Source: Maridesulfovibrio sp.
Lineage (GTDB): Bacteria > Desulfobacterota > Desulfovibrionia > Desulfovibrionales > Desulfovibrionaceae
Assembly (NCBI RefSeq): GCF_963676065.1
Contig: NZ_OY780933.1
Location: 2,706,122 to 2,770,121 of the forward strand
DNA: 64,000 bases
Reading direction: 5' to 3'
Numbering within the stretch: position 1 is the first letter of the stretch; each line of letters begins with the position of its first letter. Shown one piece after another: positions 51,184-59,940 of this stretch. Under the pieces are notes generated by a model. It worked only from the letters and a program-made list of their open reading frames with translations, searched no databases and was not told the origin of the DNA. Position numbers and translations under genes: made by a program.

Positions 51184-51208
51184 GGTTCTCCCCTATGACC
51201 CATGGTTG
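51177..51208 (-). promoter_or_regulatory. Inverted repeat enclosing the ribosome site of the FtsX-like gene
   Basis: CAACCATGG (51177-51185) and CCATGGTTG (51200-51208) can pair over 9 bp with a 14-base loop. The start ATG at 51183 lies in one arm and the AGGGGAG site in the loop. Folding would modulate translation. Confidence 0.4.
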
Positions 51209-51369
51209 ATTTAATTCTGACTATTGCTTTATTAAATAACTGAAATGGCCTGAAATGCAAAGGGAAAATGCAAACTTTGCGCTGCTTGCCAAATAGTATG
51301 GCTAATGGTGATATACTGACTATGCCCGGTTTATGCATTACAGACTTGTAAAATTAATCGCAGCAATAA

Positions 51370-52155
51370 TTAAAGCATGTCGCGGATGTCTTTTACGCGC
51401 AGGGTGTGGGTATTTTTTATTTTATCCAGCAGGTAATGAAGAAAGATTTGTGCGGTCTTATTCATTCTCTGGTGATGAAGCATGAATCCTGCCTGACCTG
51501 ATTCAACCGCTCCGATCAATAATTCCTGCAGTTTTTCAGTTCCTTTTTCCGGGGAGATTTCTTTTATTGTATGAAGGTCGATGTTGACCGGAATATCCGG
51601 CAGATTTCGCGGAGGCTCAGGGGAAACATTTGTACTGCGCGAGATCGCCGTGAAGTTAAGCTCAACAAGACTTTTCATTGTATTGGCTGAACAACGGTTC
51701 CACGGTGGAGTGAATAGCGGGCTGAATTGATTACCAAGCAGTTTTTCCAGTTTGTTTCTGCCGCGGCTCAGTTCTCCTGATACCGTTGCCGCATCGCGCG
51801 AAGGTCCGAACTCGAATTTTTTACCCTGCTGTTCGTGATTCATGTGCCTGTAACCGTGCTGATGCATGCACCAGAGATTCAGGTCCGGTCCCAGCTCTGT
51901 CAGCAGGGAGTTTTTGCGATCCTCGTTGAACCATGCGGGAACTACGGCAAGGGCCAGCGGGGTTTGGTGCTCTTTAAAAGCTTCGATCATGGCGGAAAAC
52001 TGTCTACCGGGGTAGCCGATGTCGTCAGCGCGGAAAAAGATATCGCACCCGTCCTGCGGAATATGCTTTTTGAAGTCATCCCACCAGAGGTCGAAAGATT
52101 CTGTCAGGATGGATATTTTGTTTTTCCATATTGCTGAGACTGGTCTTGCGGGCAT
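51370..52155 (-). CDS. Polysaccharide-deacetylase-like protein
   Basis: A 261-residue cytoplasmic protein of the NodB/DUF2334-like deacetylase fold. The metal aspartates lie in IFFRADDIGYPGRQF, histidines in WCMHQHGYRHMNHE, and the product-side segment is FTPPWNRCS followed later by FMLHHQRM. It ends the glycan operon, starting at the stop of a glycosyltransferase in a one-base overlap. It probably removes an acetyl group from an amino sugar in the same pathway. Confidence 0.84.
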   Translation of the reverse strand: MPARPVSAIWKNKISILTESFDLWWDDFKKHIPQDGCDIFFRADDIGYPGRQFSAMIEAFKEHQTPLALAVVPAWFNEDRKNSLLTELGPDLNLWCMHQHGYRHMNHEQQGKKFEFGPSRDAATVSGELSRGRNKLEKLLGNQFSPLFTPPWNRCSANTMKSLVELNFTAISRSTNVSPEPPRNLPDIPVNIDLHTIKEISPEKGTEKLQELLIGAVESGQAGFMLHHQRMNKTAQIFLHYLLDKIKNTHTLRVKDIRDML

Positions 52156-53312
52156 TAAACTTTCCTTAATTTTCTGATCGATTCAGATGAGTTATACGCG
52201 CCTTCGAGGTTGATGCCATGGTCGGTTGTTATGCGCTTTTGATCAAGTAGATTTTTTATTGCCGTTGCCATTAAAGATTGATCAGCGGAATCAAGTATTA
52301 TCAGCGGGATGTATTTGGCTAGCTTTTGCGCCCGCATACGTTGCTCATGGTTTTGTGCAAAGGGCAGAACCGCTGCCGGAATGCGCGAGGTCAGAATATC
52401 CATGCATGTATTATATCCTGCCATTGAAACCATCGCATCAGCTGCGGTGAGCAGATCAGTGAAATCAGCTGCGAAACGTTTGATGCTAATATTTTCGTGA
52501 CCTTTGGCCTTGGTGCATAAGGCGTCGAATTTATCATTTTCCAGAAATGGGCCGGTCAGCATCAGCAGTTTGCAGTCCACCGTTTTTAGCTCGATAAACG
52601 ACTCAAGCACGGATTCCATCAGTGTTCCACCAACCTTACCGCCGCCGGCACTGGCTATGAGCAGTTTCTCATTATTTTTTATACCCAATTCCGCACGGAT
52701 TTTATCACGTACATTTTCAGCAGGTTTGCGGGCTGCGAAACCGGTATATTCACAGGGTATTCTGATCTGATCAAGGGCCTGAAAAGTTTCCTCCAGAGCC
52801 GCAAGTTTTGGGTCGGAGTGGATCAGCAACAGGTCGAAATATTTGTTGAGATATTTTACGCAGCGCGCTTCATGTTTACCGCCGTCGTCACGTTCAACAA
52901 GAATGTCGCGTAATGAGCAGGCTACTTTTACATCTCCGAATTGTCCGTCTTTGATTGCATCGAGCACGGGCAGCAATTCAAAGCGGAAGGCTTTGCGCCC
53001 GAATGGAAACAGCTCGATGAGAAATACATCCGGTTTTTCGTCTTGAAATATCTTGAGCAGGGTTGCGGTTCGTTCTTCCTTGATCTCTTCAAGTTCACGG
53101 GTTTCATCCGTTGGCATCAACCCGCCGAAATTCTCATTCATACACAGCCCGGGGAGCTGGTGGTATTCCACGTTGGGCGGCAGCTGCTGTTCGGGACGTT
53201 CTCCGCCTGCAACGAATATGACTTGTTCCCTGTCCAATCCTCTGGCAATTTCTAAACTGCGGAAAAAGTGCCCCATGCCTAGTATATGCTGACAATAATA
53301 GATTATTTTCAT
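52155..53312 (-). CDS. GT-B glycosyltransferase, MurG-like (1)
   Basis: A 385-residue soluble enzyme with N-terminal GMGHFFRSLEIARGL, the glycine-rich acceptor loop of the MurG/GT28 class, and a C-terminal sugar-nucleotide site with MVSMAGYNTCMDIL and HEQRMRAQKLAKY. It resembles the proteins at 56345 and 57758 in both motifs. It overlaps the phosphatase gene by four bases. The sugar transferred is not readable. Confidence 0.83.
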   Translation of the reverse strand: MKIIYYCQHILGMGHFFRSLEIARGLDREQVIFVAGGERPEQQLPPNVEYHQLPGLCMNENFGGLMPTDETRELEEIKEERTATLLKIFQDEKPDVFLIELFPFGRKAFRFELLPVLDAIKDGQFGDVKVACSLRDILVERDDGGKHEARCVKYLNKYFDLLLIHSDPKLAALEETFQALDQIRIPCEYTGFAARKPAENVRDKIRAELGIKNNEKLLIASAGGGKVGGTLMESVLESFIELKTVDCKLLMLTGPFLENDKFDALCTKAKGHENISIKRFAADFTDLLTAADAMVSMAGYNTCMDILTSRIPAAVLPFAQNHEQRMRAQKLAKYIPLIILDSADQSLMATAIKNLLDQKRITTDHGINLEGAYNSSESIRKLRKV

Positions 53313-53926
53313 AATTTTATGTTCAGGCTTTCAATCGACAGTTTTCCATTCCAGTTCAGCCAGTGCAGCCTGCGTGTTTTCATCACTTTTTCTTTACCGG
53401 GCATGAAGTCGTGATCAAGAAGTTTGTAGATAACAGCTTTCATTGTTCCTTCGTGGGCCACGGCAAGAATCTTAATTTCTTCTTTATCCACCGTTTGTAT
53501 AATTTGGCCGATTCCTTCTTCGAGTGCCCGAATACCACGCTGTGCGCACTGGATGCGGTTTTCTCCGGAATTGGGGGTAAATTCCCAGCCCTTAGCGACT
53601 TCCGCATCAAGTTTACCGGGAAATTTTTCATTCAATTCGTCCGTTGTCAGGCCGGACCATTCGCCCCAGTCCTGCTCCCGTAATCCGGGCAGATGCAGCT
53701 TCGGAACTTCAAAACCTTCGGTAATGATATCTGCCGTTTCGATAGCCCTGCCCAGATCGCTTGTGAGTACCGCATCGATGGTTTCAGGTTCAATGGTTTC
53801 TTTCCATCTGGCCGCCAGTTCCTTGCCATATTCCGTCAGCGGGGAATCAAAGTGGCCTTGAATACGGCCCGCTTCATTCCATTCGGTAACTGAGTGGCGG
53901 ATAAATGCGATTTTTACGGATTTCAT
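53309..53926 (-). CDS. Histidine phosphatase family protein
   Basis: A 205-residue phosphatase. The catalytic H11 lies in FIRHSVTEWNEAGRIQG, where the usual RHG is RHS, R59 in LTSDLGRAIETA, an acidic LREQDWGEWSGL and the second histidine in AVAHEGTMKAVIY. Close relatives include phosphoglycerate mutase-like and glucosyl-phosphoglycerate phosphatases. It overlaps genes on both sides by four bases, so it belongs to the glycan operon and could dephosphorylate a glycosyl intermediate. Confidence 0.87.
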   Translation of the reverse strand: MKSVKIAFIRHSVTEWNEAGRIQGHFDSPLTEYGKELAARWKETIEPETIDAVLTSDLGRAIETADIITEGFEVPKLHLPGLREQDWGEWSGLTTDELNEKFPGKLDAEVAKGWEFTPNSGENRIQCAQRGIRALEEGIGQIIQTVDKEEIKILAVAHEGTMKAVIYKLLDHDFMPGKEKVMKTRRLHWLNWNGKLSIESLNIKL

Positions 53927-55050
53927 CTATCTCTCCGGCTAATTATTTCTTCCAGTTTTATATTTACACATCGAAGGTTGTCGTTAAGATCAAAATTCTT
54001 TTTTATACGTTGGGGTGCAGCTTTACTCATTCTTTCGCGCAAGTCTTTATCTTTAAGCAGTTTAAGCATATTTCGGGATAATCCAGCGATATCTCCCTGT
54101 GGTGAGAGGAGCCCTGTTTCTCCGTGCGCCACCGCTTCCTGCGGACCGCGTGTTGAATAGGCCAGTACCGGCAGTCCGCAGCACTGTGCCTCGAGGTAAA
54201 CCATACCGAATGCTTCATTAATGCCCGGATAGGCGAAAAAGTCGGCCGAGCTGTAATATTTATACATTTCCTGTCGCTCAATCCGGCCGAGAAAAATTAT
54301 TTTGTCTCCGACTTTATAGGAAGCTGATTTCTGCAGGCGTGAACGTGCTTCACCGTCGCCGGCAATGATTAGTCTTGCTTCAGGAATTTCTTCAACTACC
54401 GGCTTAAAAGCATCGATTAGATCGCTTATGCTTTCCGCTTTTACATCTTCACGAAGCATGGCTGCGCTTAAGATCACTTTTTTATCATGTAGATTATATT
54501 TATCGCGTATGCGGTCTGCGCTTTGCCGGCAGTAGCTGAATATGGAAGTATCTATGCCCGGGCTGGTGTGGGATAGTTTTTCAGGGAGTATGATCCGTGA
54601 AAGGTTTTGGAAATCTACGGCCTTGTTTGCAAAAACGTGATCCGCATTAAGAAGGGCGTTTTTGTTAATCATATATCCGGGCCACGTTTTAAATTTGCGA
54701 CGGTACTTGGTGGCGAAAACTCCCTGATAGATAACGTAAGGAATGCCGAGCGTTGCGGAGATATAAGGACCAAAGAGATCCGGTGATTTGTAATAGCTGT
54801 GGTAGGTCAGCCATAGATCGGGATTGAATTTCTTTACCCGGTTTAAGGCGCGACGAAATTCAAGATATAGGGCAGGCCATTTGAGCGGCTTGCCTGTGAT
54901 ATGGCGCAACCTGAAACGGCTGGCTATCATCATTTTATGATCTTGGGCCTTTAGGAAATCATGCAGAGTGCGGCCTATGATCAAATCCCCGGAGGGGAGC
55001 GGGTGATCAATAGGTTTGTGGGGTGCGAAAAAAGCGATCCGCATCTGCAT
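53923..55050 (-). CDS. GT4-family glycosyltransferase (1)
   Basis: A 375-residue soluble glycosyltransferase. The donor-binding half has the retaining GT4 motif NEAFGMVYLEAQCCGLPVLA (ExFG...E) and KIIFLGRIERQEMY; the N-terminal half begins MQMRIAFFAPHKPIDHPLPS. It overlaps the phosphatase gene by four bases and lies 32 bases after the next glycosyltransferase. Confidence 0.9.
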   Translation of the reverse strand: MQMRIAFFAPHKPIDHPLPSGDLIIGRTLHDFLKAQDHKMMIASRFRLRHITGKPLKWPALYLEFRRALNRVKKFNPDLWLTYHSYYKSPDLFGPYISATLGIPYVIYQGVFATKYRRKFKTWPGYMINKNALLNADHVFANKAVDFQNLSRIILPEKLSHTSPGIDTSIFSYCRQSADRIRDKYNLHDKKVILSAAMLREDVKAESISDLIDAFKPVVEEIPEARLIIAGDGEARSRLQKSASYKVGDKIIFLGRIERQEMYKYYSSADFFAYPGINEAFGMVYLEAQCCGLPVLAYSTRGPQEAVAHGETGLLSPQGDIAGLSRNMLKLLKDKDLRERMSKAAPQRIKKNFDLNDNLRCVNIKLEEIISRRDR

Positions 55051-55082
55051 TACTCCCGCGGTGTTATCTGAATAAAGTTATA

Positions 55083-56345
55083 CTACGCTTTGATGCCGTA
55101 CTGCTCGTATACGTCAGCCAGTTTATTAATCCAGTAACGGTTGTCAAAAATTTCATGGACCCTTTCTTTTGCTGCCGGGATCAGGCTTTTACGCAGTTCC
55201 TGATCGGTGAGCATGCGTTCCATTGCATCGGCCATGGAGTCCGCGTCGCCCGGTTCGACCAGTAATCCGGTCCTGCCGTTTTCGATGAGTTCCGGGATGC
55301 CGGATACGGTGGTGGTAACAACAGGCACGGACATGGCCATGCTTTCCGCCAGCACGTTAGGGATGCCGTCCCGGTCACCGTTGGGTGCAATTTCACACCC
55401 GAGGGCGAAGAGATCTGCTTTGCGGTAATGTTCCAGAACTTCTTCGTGGGGCTTGGTGCCCAGCCATTTGCATCTGTCGTTCAGTTCCAGTTCGTCCAGC
55501 AGTTTGAGCGTCTCTTCACGCTCATCGCCATCGCCGACAATGCTGTAATTAAAGTCCACTCCCTTTTCTTTAAGCTTTTTCAAAGCCCTGAAGACAGTGG
55601 GAAGACCTTTTTTGGTGGTGAAGCGCGCAACTGTGAAAATTTCGTAAGGGCCTGAGCAGGTGAATTCCTTATCAGAGCTGAACAGCTTCAGGTCGATACC
55701 GTGATAGACCTTGTGCACAGGTTTATCTGCCGGCGCAATGGATTGCAGGTAATCGCAGTTATATCCGGTACAGGTAACCGCGAACTTGGCTTCGGATATC
55801 TTGGCGGTTATTTTTTCCGGTTTCTGGGTGTAAATGTCTTTTGCGTGCGCGGTAAAGCTGAAAGGCAGACCGGAAAGACGGCTGGCGTTTCTGGCTACGG
55901 AGCAGGGGGAGTGCGCGAAATGGGCATGGAAGTGAAAAATATCCGATCCGGGCAGGATTTTTTCCACTATGTATTCACCCTGCAACATGTGCTTAAATGA
56001 CGCTTCACTTCCGGTTTCGCGGTAAACATTCCAGATTTTGTCGATACGCTGCGTAAATTCCTTATCCTTTCCGTACCGCTCATCTTTCAGCCCTGCATCC
56101 ATATCCGTTGAACCGAAAAGTTCTTCAAGGCATCCTTCTACAGTGGAAGGCAGGTATGAAACTTCGGCCTTGATTTCAGCAATTGATTTATGGGTGAAGT
56201 TTTCACGCGGTTTACGCATGGAAATGATATGAATCTTAACTCCTCGTTGTTCAAGGAGTCTGATCTCATTGGAAATAAATGTCTCTGAAATGCGTGGGTA
56301 GCCCTTGAGAATCATCGCAAGGACGGGCTTTTTTGTGTCAGTCAT
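55083..56345 (-). CDS. GT4-family glycosyltransferase (2)
   Basis: A 420-residue soluble enzyme of the colanic-acid/WcaL-like group. It starts LAMILKGYPRISETFISNEI, has HFHAHFAHSPCSVA for acceptor or nucleotide contacts, IFTVARFTTKKGLPTVF, and the retaining motif RDGIPNVLAESMAMSVPVV. Its start overlaps the preceding stop by one base. The motifs are complete, so it should be active. Confidence 0.92.
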   Translation of the reverse strand: MTDTKKPVLAMILKGYPRISETFISNEIRLLEQRGVKIHIISMRKPRENFTHKSIAEIKAEVSYLPSTVEGCLEELFGSTDMDAGLKDERYGKDKEFTQRIDKIWNVYRETGSEASFKHMLQGEYIVEKILPGSDIFHFHAHFAHSPCSVARNASRLSGLPFSFTAHAKDIYTQKPEKITAKISEAKFAVTCTGYNCDYLQSIAPADKPVHKVYHGIDLKLFSSDKEFTCSGPYEIFTVARFTTKKGLPTVFRALKKLKEKGVDFNYSIVGDGDEREETLKLLDELELNDRCKWLGTKPHEEVLEHYRKADLFALGCEIAPNGDRDGIPNVLAESMAMSVPVVTTTVSGIPELIENGRTGLLVEPGDADSMADAMERMLTDQELRKSLIPAAKERVHEIFDNRYWINKLADVYEQYGIKA

Positions 56346-57511
56346 TAGCAGTTATCTTTAAAGTAGCCGACACGGTCATGCATGACTTCCAGGCCGGTGA
56401 AGTTGAAGTTATTTACGGCTTCCCGAATTGTGTTGGAGTTGCTCAGCAGGTGTTCAACCTTTTCCATAATGGCGTCAGGCCCGAGCAGGTGCCAGGGTAG
56501 AAAGTCAGCCAGATTCTGTTCTTTCATTACATTGGCGCGGATAGTCTGTTCCAGACGCGGAGTTTCGCGGGGGATGATCAGCCCGACCTGCTTGTGGGAA
56601 AGAATTTCGCAGATGGTGTTGTAGCCGCCCATGCTGACTACCAGATCGGCATTGCTGAACAGTTTCTCCATTCTTCTGTAAAAATGATAGAAAGTTACCG
56701 AAAGTTTTTTGGCCCGGTTGGAAAGGTCAAGTCGCTGTTCCTTGGACATGAACGGTCCGGTAACCATTACAGTCCTGAAATGCTGTGGATTATATTTTTC
56801 CAGGGCTTTCAGGTAGGCATCCATCATGGGATAGCCGTCACCTCCGCCTCCGGCAGTAATTACAACCAGCTTTTTGCCGTTTTTTCTTTTTTCCGGGCAG
56901 GTGCGGCTGTGAGTCTGGCGCGGGATGTAGCCTGTGAATACCATTTTTTTGCTGATGGATTCGGAAATGGCGTATTCCTTGATAGGATCGTAATATTCCT
57001 GATGTCCGTAGACCCAGATTTCGGAATAGAGGTTTTCAAGCACATCGTAGATGCCCTTTTCGCTCCAGTCCTTAATTGTACTTTCCGAATCATCCATGAT
57101 GTCACGCAGGCCGAGAATAGTCCTTGTCTGACCGATCTGTTTCATCCACTCAAGGGTCGGCATTATTTCATGCTTCATCCCCTTGGGCGCCTTATCCACG
57201 ATAAAAAGATCCGGACGGAAGCTTTTAGCCGTGGCATCGATGATGGATTGCCGGATAGACATGGCATGCACAGGTTCTATTTTGATAGAGTGGGGAACAT
57301 AAAGATCGTTCGACCGTTTAATCATGCCGGGAACACGCACAAAATCAATCTGTTCCGGGAACTCAAATCGGCCCACAATGGGAGAACCGGTAAGGATGAG
57401 AATGTTTACCCCTTTACATTTCAGCTGCGATGCTATCGCCATTGTACGACGGATATGCCCAAGACCGTATGTGTCGTGGGAGTACATTAAGATATTGTAA
57501 GTCTTGTCCAT
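56345..57511 (-). CDS. GT-B glycosyltransferase, MurG-like (2)
   Basis: A 388-residue soluble enzyme and first gene of the minus-strand glycan operon. GLGHIRRTMAIASQL is the N-terminal loop and VVSMGGYNTICEILSHKQVG the C-terminal site, with the later PRETPRLEQTIRAN donor segment. It is similar in layout to the divergent gene at 57758, with which it shares the upstream region. Confidence 0.84.
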   Translation of the reverse strand: MDKTYNILMYSHDTYGLGHIRRTMAIASQLKCKGVNILILTGSPIVGRFEFPEQIDFVRVPGMIKRSNDLYVPHSIKIEPVHAMSIRQSIIDATAKSFRPDLFIVDKAPKGMKHEIMPTLEWMKQIGQTRTILGLRDIMDDSESTIKDWSEKGIYDVLENLYSEIWVYGHQEYYDPIKEYAISESISKKMVFTGYIPRQTHSRTCPEKRKNGKKLVVITAGGGGDGYPMMDAYLKALEKYNPQHFRTVMVTGPFMSKEQRLDLSNRAKKLSVTFYHFYRRMEKLFSNADLVVSMGGYNTICEILSHKQVGLIIPRETPRLEQTIRANVMKEQNLADFLPWHLLGPDAIMEKVEHLLSNSNTIREAVNNFNFTGLEVMHDRVGYFKDNC

Positions 57512-57757
57512 TTATCGTACCGAGTTTCAGGGGTTAAAGCATTTCCATTACTTACCGAATCTTGTTGCAACGTCGTGACCGTTGGCATATCTAGCGGAAA
57601 GGATACTTTATGTAAATCCTTATTCTTGACGAATGCATGCGTACTGATTTCTATTATTTTTTTTAATCAGAAGCAATCCCTTTTCTTTTTTTTTGATGAT
57701 CTGGTAAATAAATTATATTTATTTGAAATTATTTATTTAAATTTATAAGGCTGTTTA

Positions 57758-58933
57758 ATGGATTCCAGTTTAGATGTTCTGATTTACGCTCACGACGGCA
57801 GGGGTCTGGGGCATGTGAGCCGCAGTGTGGGAATCGGTCTTGCGCTGCGCCGGTTATTTCCCCGATTGTCTGTGCTTCTGGTTACAGGATGCGCAACCAC
57901 TGCTGAACTCATAGGCAACGGCTGTTTGGATTGGATCAAACTGCCGTCATATAAAACCAATGTCACGGACGGCAAATCTTCAGGCTTAAGAGGTGATAGC
58001 AATATTGATGATAAACTGCTCGGAGAGCTCCGGGCACGCAACATCCGCGATATTGTCGATGCTTACAAGCCGAAAGTTTTTCTGGCTGATCACACTCCGC
58101 AGGGCAAGCACAAGGAGCTGATTCCTTCGCATTCGGTTTCAGCGCAGACCGTGCGCGTCCTGGGCGTTCGAGCAGTTGTGGGTGAAGTGGGCAAGGTCTG
58201 GTCTGAATTTTCCGCTGATGTATTTTCCGGCACTTACAGAGAAATCCTCTGGTATGGAGATTCCACCGTTGCCGGGAAAGCCGAAATTGAACGTCTGGCT
58301 TCTCATTACAGCGTAACTCCCAGGGAAGTCGGTTATGTTTCCCGTCTGTCCGAATTCCAGTTTCTTGGAAGTGAAAAAGCGGTGGACAAAAAACTGGGCG
58401 GTGTGGTCTCGATTCCGTGGTCCGGCGAGGGGACATCTGTTCTGCTGGATAAACTTTCGCGGGTATTTTCCGGCATAGATGAATCATACGGTAAGTGGAA
58501 AATTTACATGAATCTGCGTGAGCCTGAAGCGGGAAGGGCAGGTAAAATTTTCAAAGACCTGCCTAATGTGCTTCTGGAGCAGGTGGGACCGCAGTTCCTG
58601 CAGGATTTATCTGCTTCCCGCAGCGCGATTATTTACGGTGGCTACAACAGTCTTAGTGATGTGATGACCTGCGGGGTACCCAGCATTGTGCTTTTGCGCG
58701 GTATGAAGGATGGCGAGCAGGAAGAACATGCCTCTTTACTGGCCGACAGATCTTCTCTTATACAAGGTGTTTTTGCTGATCAGGAGCTAAGTGCTGAAGA
58801 GCTGCGGGACAATCTTTTAAAGTCTCTGGAAACAGAAATCCATGATTGCAGTATAAACTTAAACGGCGCTGAAAATGCGGCCCGTTATCTGGCCTCATTA
58901 GCAGGAGAGTGTGATGTTGACCGCCGGTCCTGA
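57758..58933 (+). CDS. GT-B glycosyltransferase, MurG-like (3), divergent
   Basis: A 391-residue enzyme with GLGHVSRSVGIGLALRRLF at the N-terminus and IIYGGYNSLSDVMTCGVPSI near the C-terminus. The final donor segment KDGEQEEHASLLAD differs from the other two copies. It is transcribed away from the main glycan operon and overlaps a methyltransferase by 20 bases. It may act on the same product. Confidence 0.82.
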   Translation: MDSSLDVLIYAHDGRGLGHVSRSVGIGLALRRLFPRLSVLLVTGCATTAELIGNGCLDWIKLPSYKTNVTDGKSSGLRGDSNIDDKLLGELRARNIRDIVDAYKPKVFLADHTPQGKHKELIPSHSVSAQTVRVLGVRAVVGEVGKVWSEFSADVFSGTYREILWYGDSTVAGKAEIERLASHYSVTPREVGYVSRLSEFQFLGSEKAVDKKLGGVVSIPWSGEGTSVLLDKLSRVFSGIDESYGKWKIYMNLREPEAGRAGKIFKDLPNVLLEQVGPQFLQDLSASRSAIIYGGYNSLSDVMTCGVPSIVLLRGMKDGEQEEHASLLADRSSLIQGVFADQELSAEELRDNLLKSLETEIHDCSINLNGAENAARYLASLAGECDVDRRS

Positions 58934-59627
58934 GTTAAGAAATAAATTGCGTGGGATTACTAAACATTTCTCACGTCATGAAATGGGGCAGTGGGAAAAA
59001 ATTCTGGCGCCTGTAGCCCGTAGTTCCAGGGTGCTTGAAGTGGGATGCGGACGCGGCACAAAGACTGATTTTCTTCTGGCGCAGGGCTTCAGCGATATCC
59101 TTGGGGTTGAGAAAAATGAATTTCAGGTCCGTGAATGCCGCAAGCGGGGGCTGAACGTTGTAACCCTTGATGAATTTGCTGAGAAGTTCAGTGATGATAA
59201 ATTCGATTTTATCGTGCTCTCCCACATAATCGAGCATTTCAGTTTTGACGGACTGGTGGAGTTCATCGATGGATATCTTGAGCATCTTAAGCCGGGCGGT
59301 CTGCTGCTTATTGCCACACCCATGCTGCATCCTCATTTCTGGCTGGATCTGGATCATCAGAAACCGTATTATCCTCAGGGCATAAAAAATTTTTACAGCG
59401 GTGCGAATGAACAGGTCGGTTTCAGTTCCAAGTACAGGTTGAAACTTCGAGACATCCGCTTCCGCAGAAGTCCATTCCGGGTCAAGAATGATCGTTCCCT
59501 TCTATTAAAGAAGAACGATCTGCCGATGCTTTCCATTAATATGCTAAGTGCAGTACTGTTTAAGATTAGTTTTTATCTGTTTGGTTACAAAAGCGGATGG
59601 GTTGGACTTTACAAATTGAAGTTCTGA
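58914..59627 (+). CDS. Class I SAM-dependent methyltransferase
   Basis: A 237-residue methyltransferase. The SAM loop VLEVGCGRGTKTDFLLAQGF is near residue 40, followed by LGVEKNEF, DDKFDFIVLSHIIEHFSFDG and LKPGGLLLIATPML. ATG at 58914 is preferred over GTG one codon upstream because AGGAG is six bases away. The overlap with the glycosyltransferase gene suggests it methylates a sugar or lipid-linked intermediate of the same pathway. Confidence 0.9.
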   Translation: MLTAGPELRNKLRGITKHFSRHEMGQWEKILAPVARSSRVLEVGCGRGTKTDFLLAQGFSDILGVEKNEFQVRECRKRGLNVVTLDEFAEKFSDDKFDFIVLSHIIEHFSFDGLVEFIDGYLEHLKPGGLLLIATPMLHPHFWLDLDHQKPYYPQGIKNFYSGANEQVGFSSKYRLKLRDIRFRRSPFRVKNDRSLLLKKNDLPMLSINMLSAVLFKISFYLFGYKSGWVGLYKLKF

Positions 59628-59726
59628 TGGTTGTTTTTTTAAAAAAAGTACTTGCGCATTAATTTCAGTTAGATTATTTGTTTTTTAACGTTTTTAAATT
59701 TTAAGGAAATTTTAGGGAAAAATTAG

Positions 59727-59846
59727 ATGCTACTATCTACCTTCGATCACATGAATGCCGTTAGCGCAACCGTCACCAATGTCGTGATGGTCGTGGTTTC
59801 CATCGTGGTCGTGAGAGGCTTAATTGAGCCGGAGGGTAGGTTGTAG
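59727..59846 (+). CDS. ilvBN leader peptide
   Basis: A 39-residue leader peptide with AGGGA eight bases upstream. It contains LL near the start, then a run of branched-chain codons (TVTNVVMVVVSIVVVRGLI), the standard regulatory stretch of ilv leader peptides. It ends with TAG 31 bases before the attenuator hairpin. Stalling at Val/Ile/Leu codons would leave 59827-59836 free to form the antiterminator. Confidence 0.88.
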   Translation: MLLSTFDHMNAVSATVTNVVMVVVSIVVVRGLIEPEGRL

Positions 59847-59910
59847 ACACTAGTTTACATTCACAAGAGTAGTTGTAACCCCCGCCGGCTAAGCCGACGG
59901 GGGTTTTTTA
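59827..59910 (+). promoter_or_regulatory. ilvBN transcription attenuator
   Basis: The terminator stem is 59877-59889 with 59893-59905 (one mismatch, loop TAA) followed by TTTTTT. Segment AGCCGGAGGG (59827-59836), inside the leader peptide coding region, pairs with CCCGCCGGCT (59881-59890) at nine of ten positions, forming a mutually exclusive antiterminator. This is the classical leader-peptide attenuation arrangement. Confidence 0.87.
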
Positions 59911-59940
59911 TTATCATCAGGAAATTGTGAGGGTGTGAAA

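Noticed and set aside
57626..57657. TTGACG and TATTAT promoter before the divergent glycosyltransferase
   Set aside because: The spacer is 20 bases, too long to be convincing.
59630..59650. Terminator after the methyltransferase gene
   Set aside because: There is only a T-run followed by an A-run, with no GC stem.
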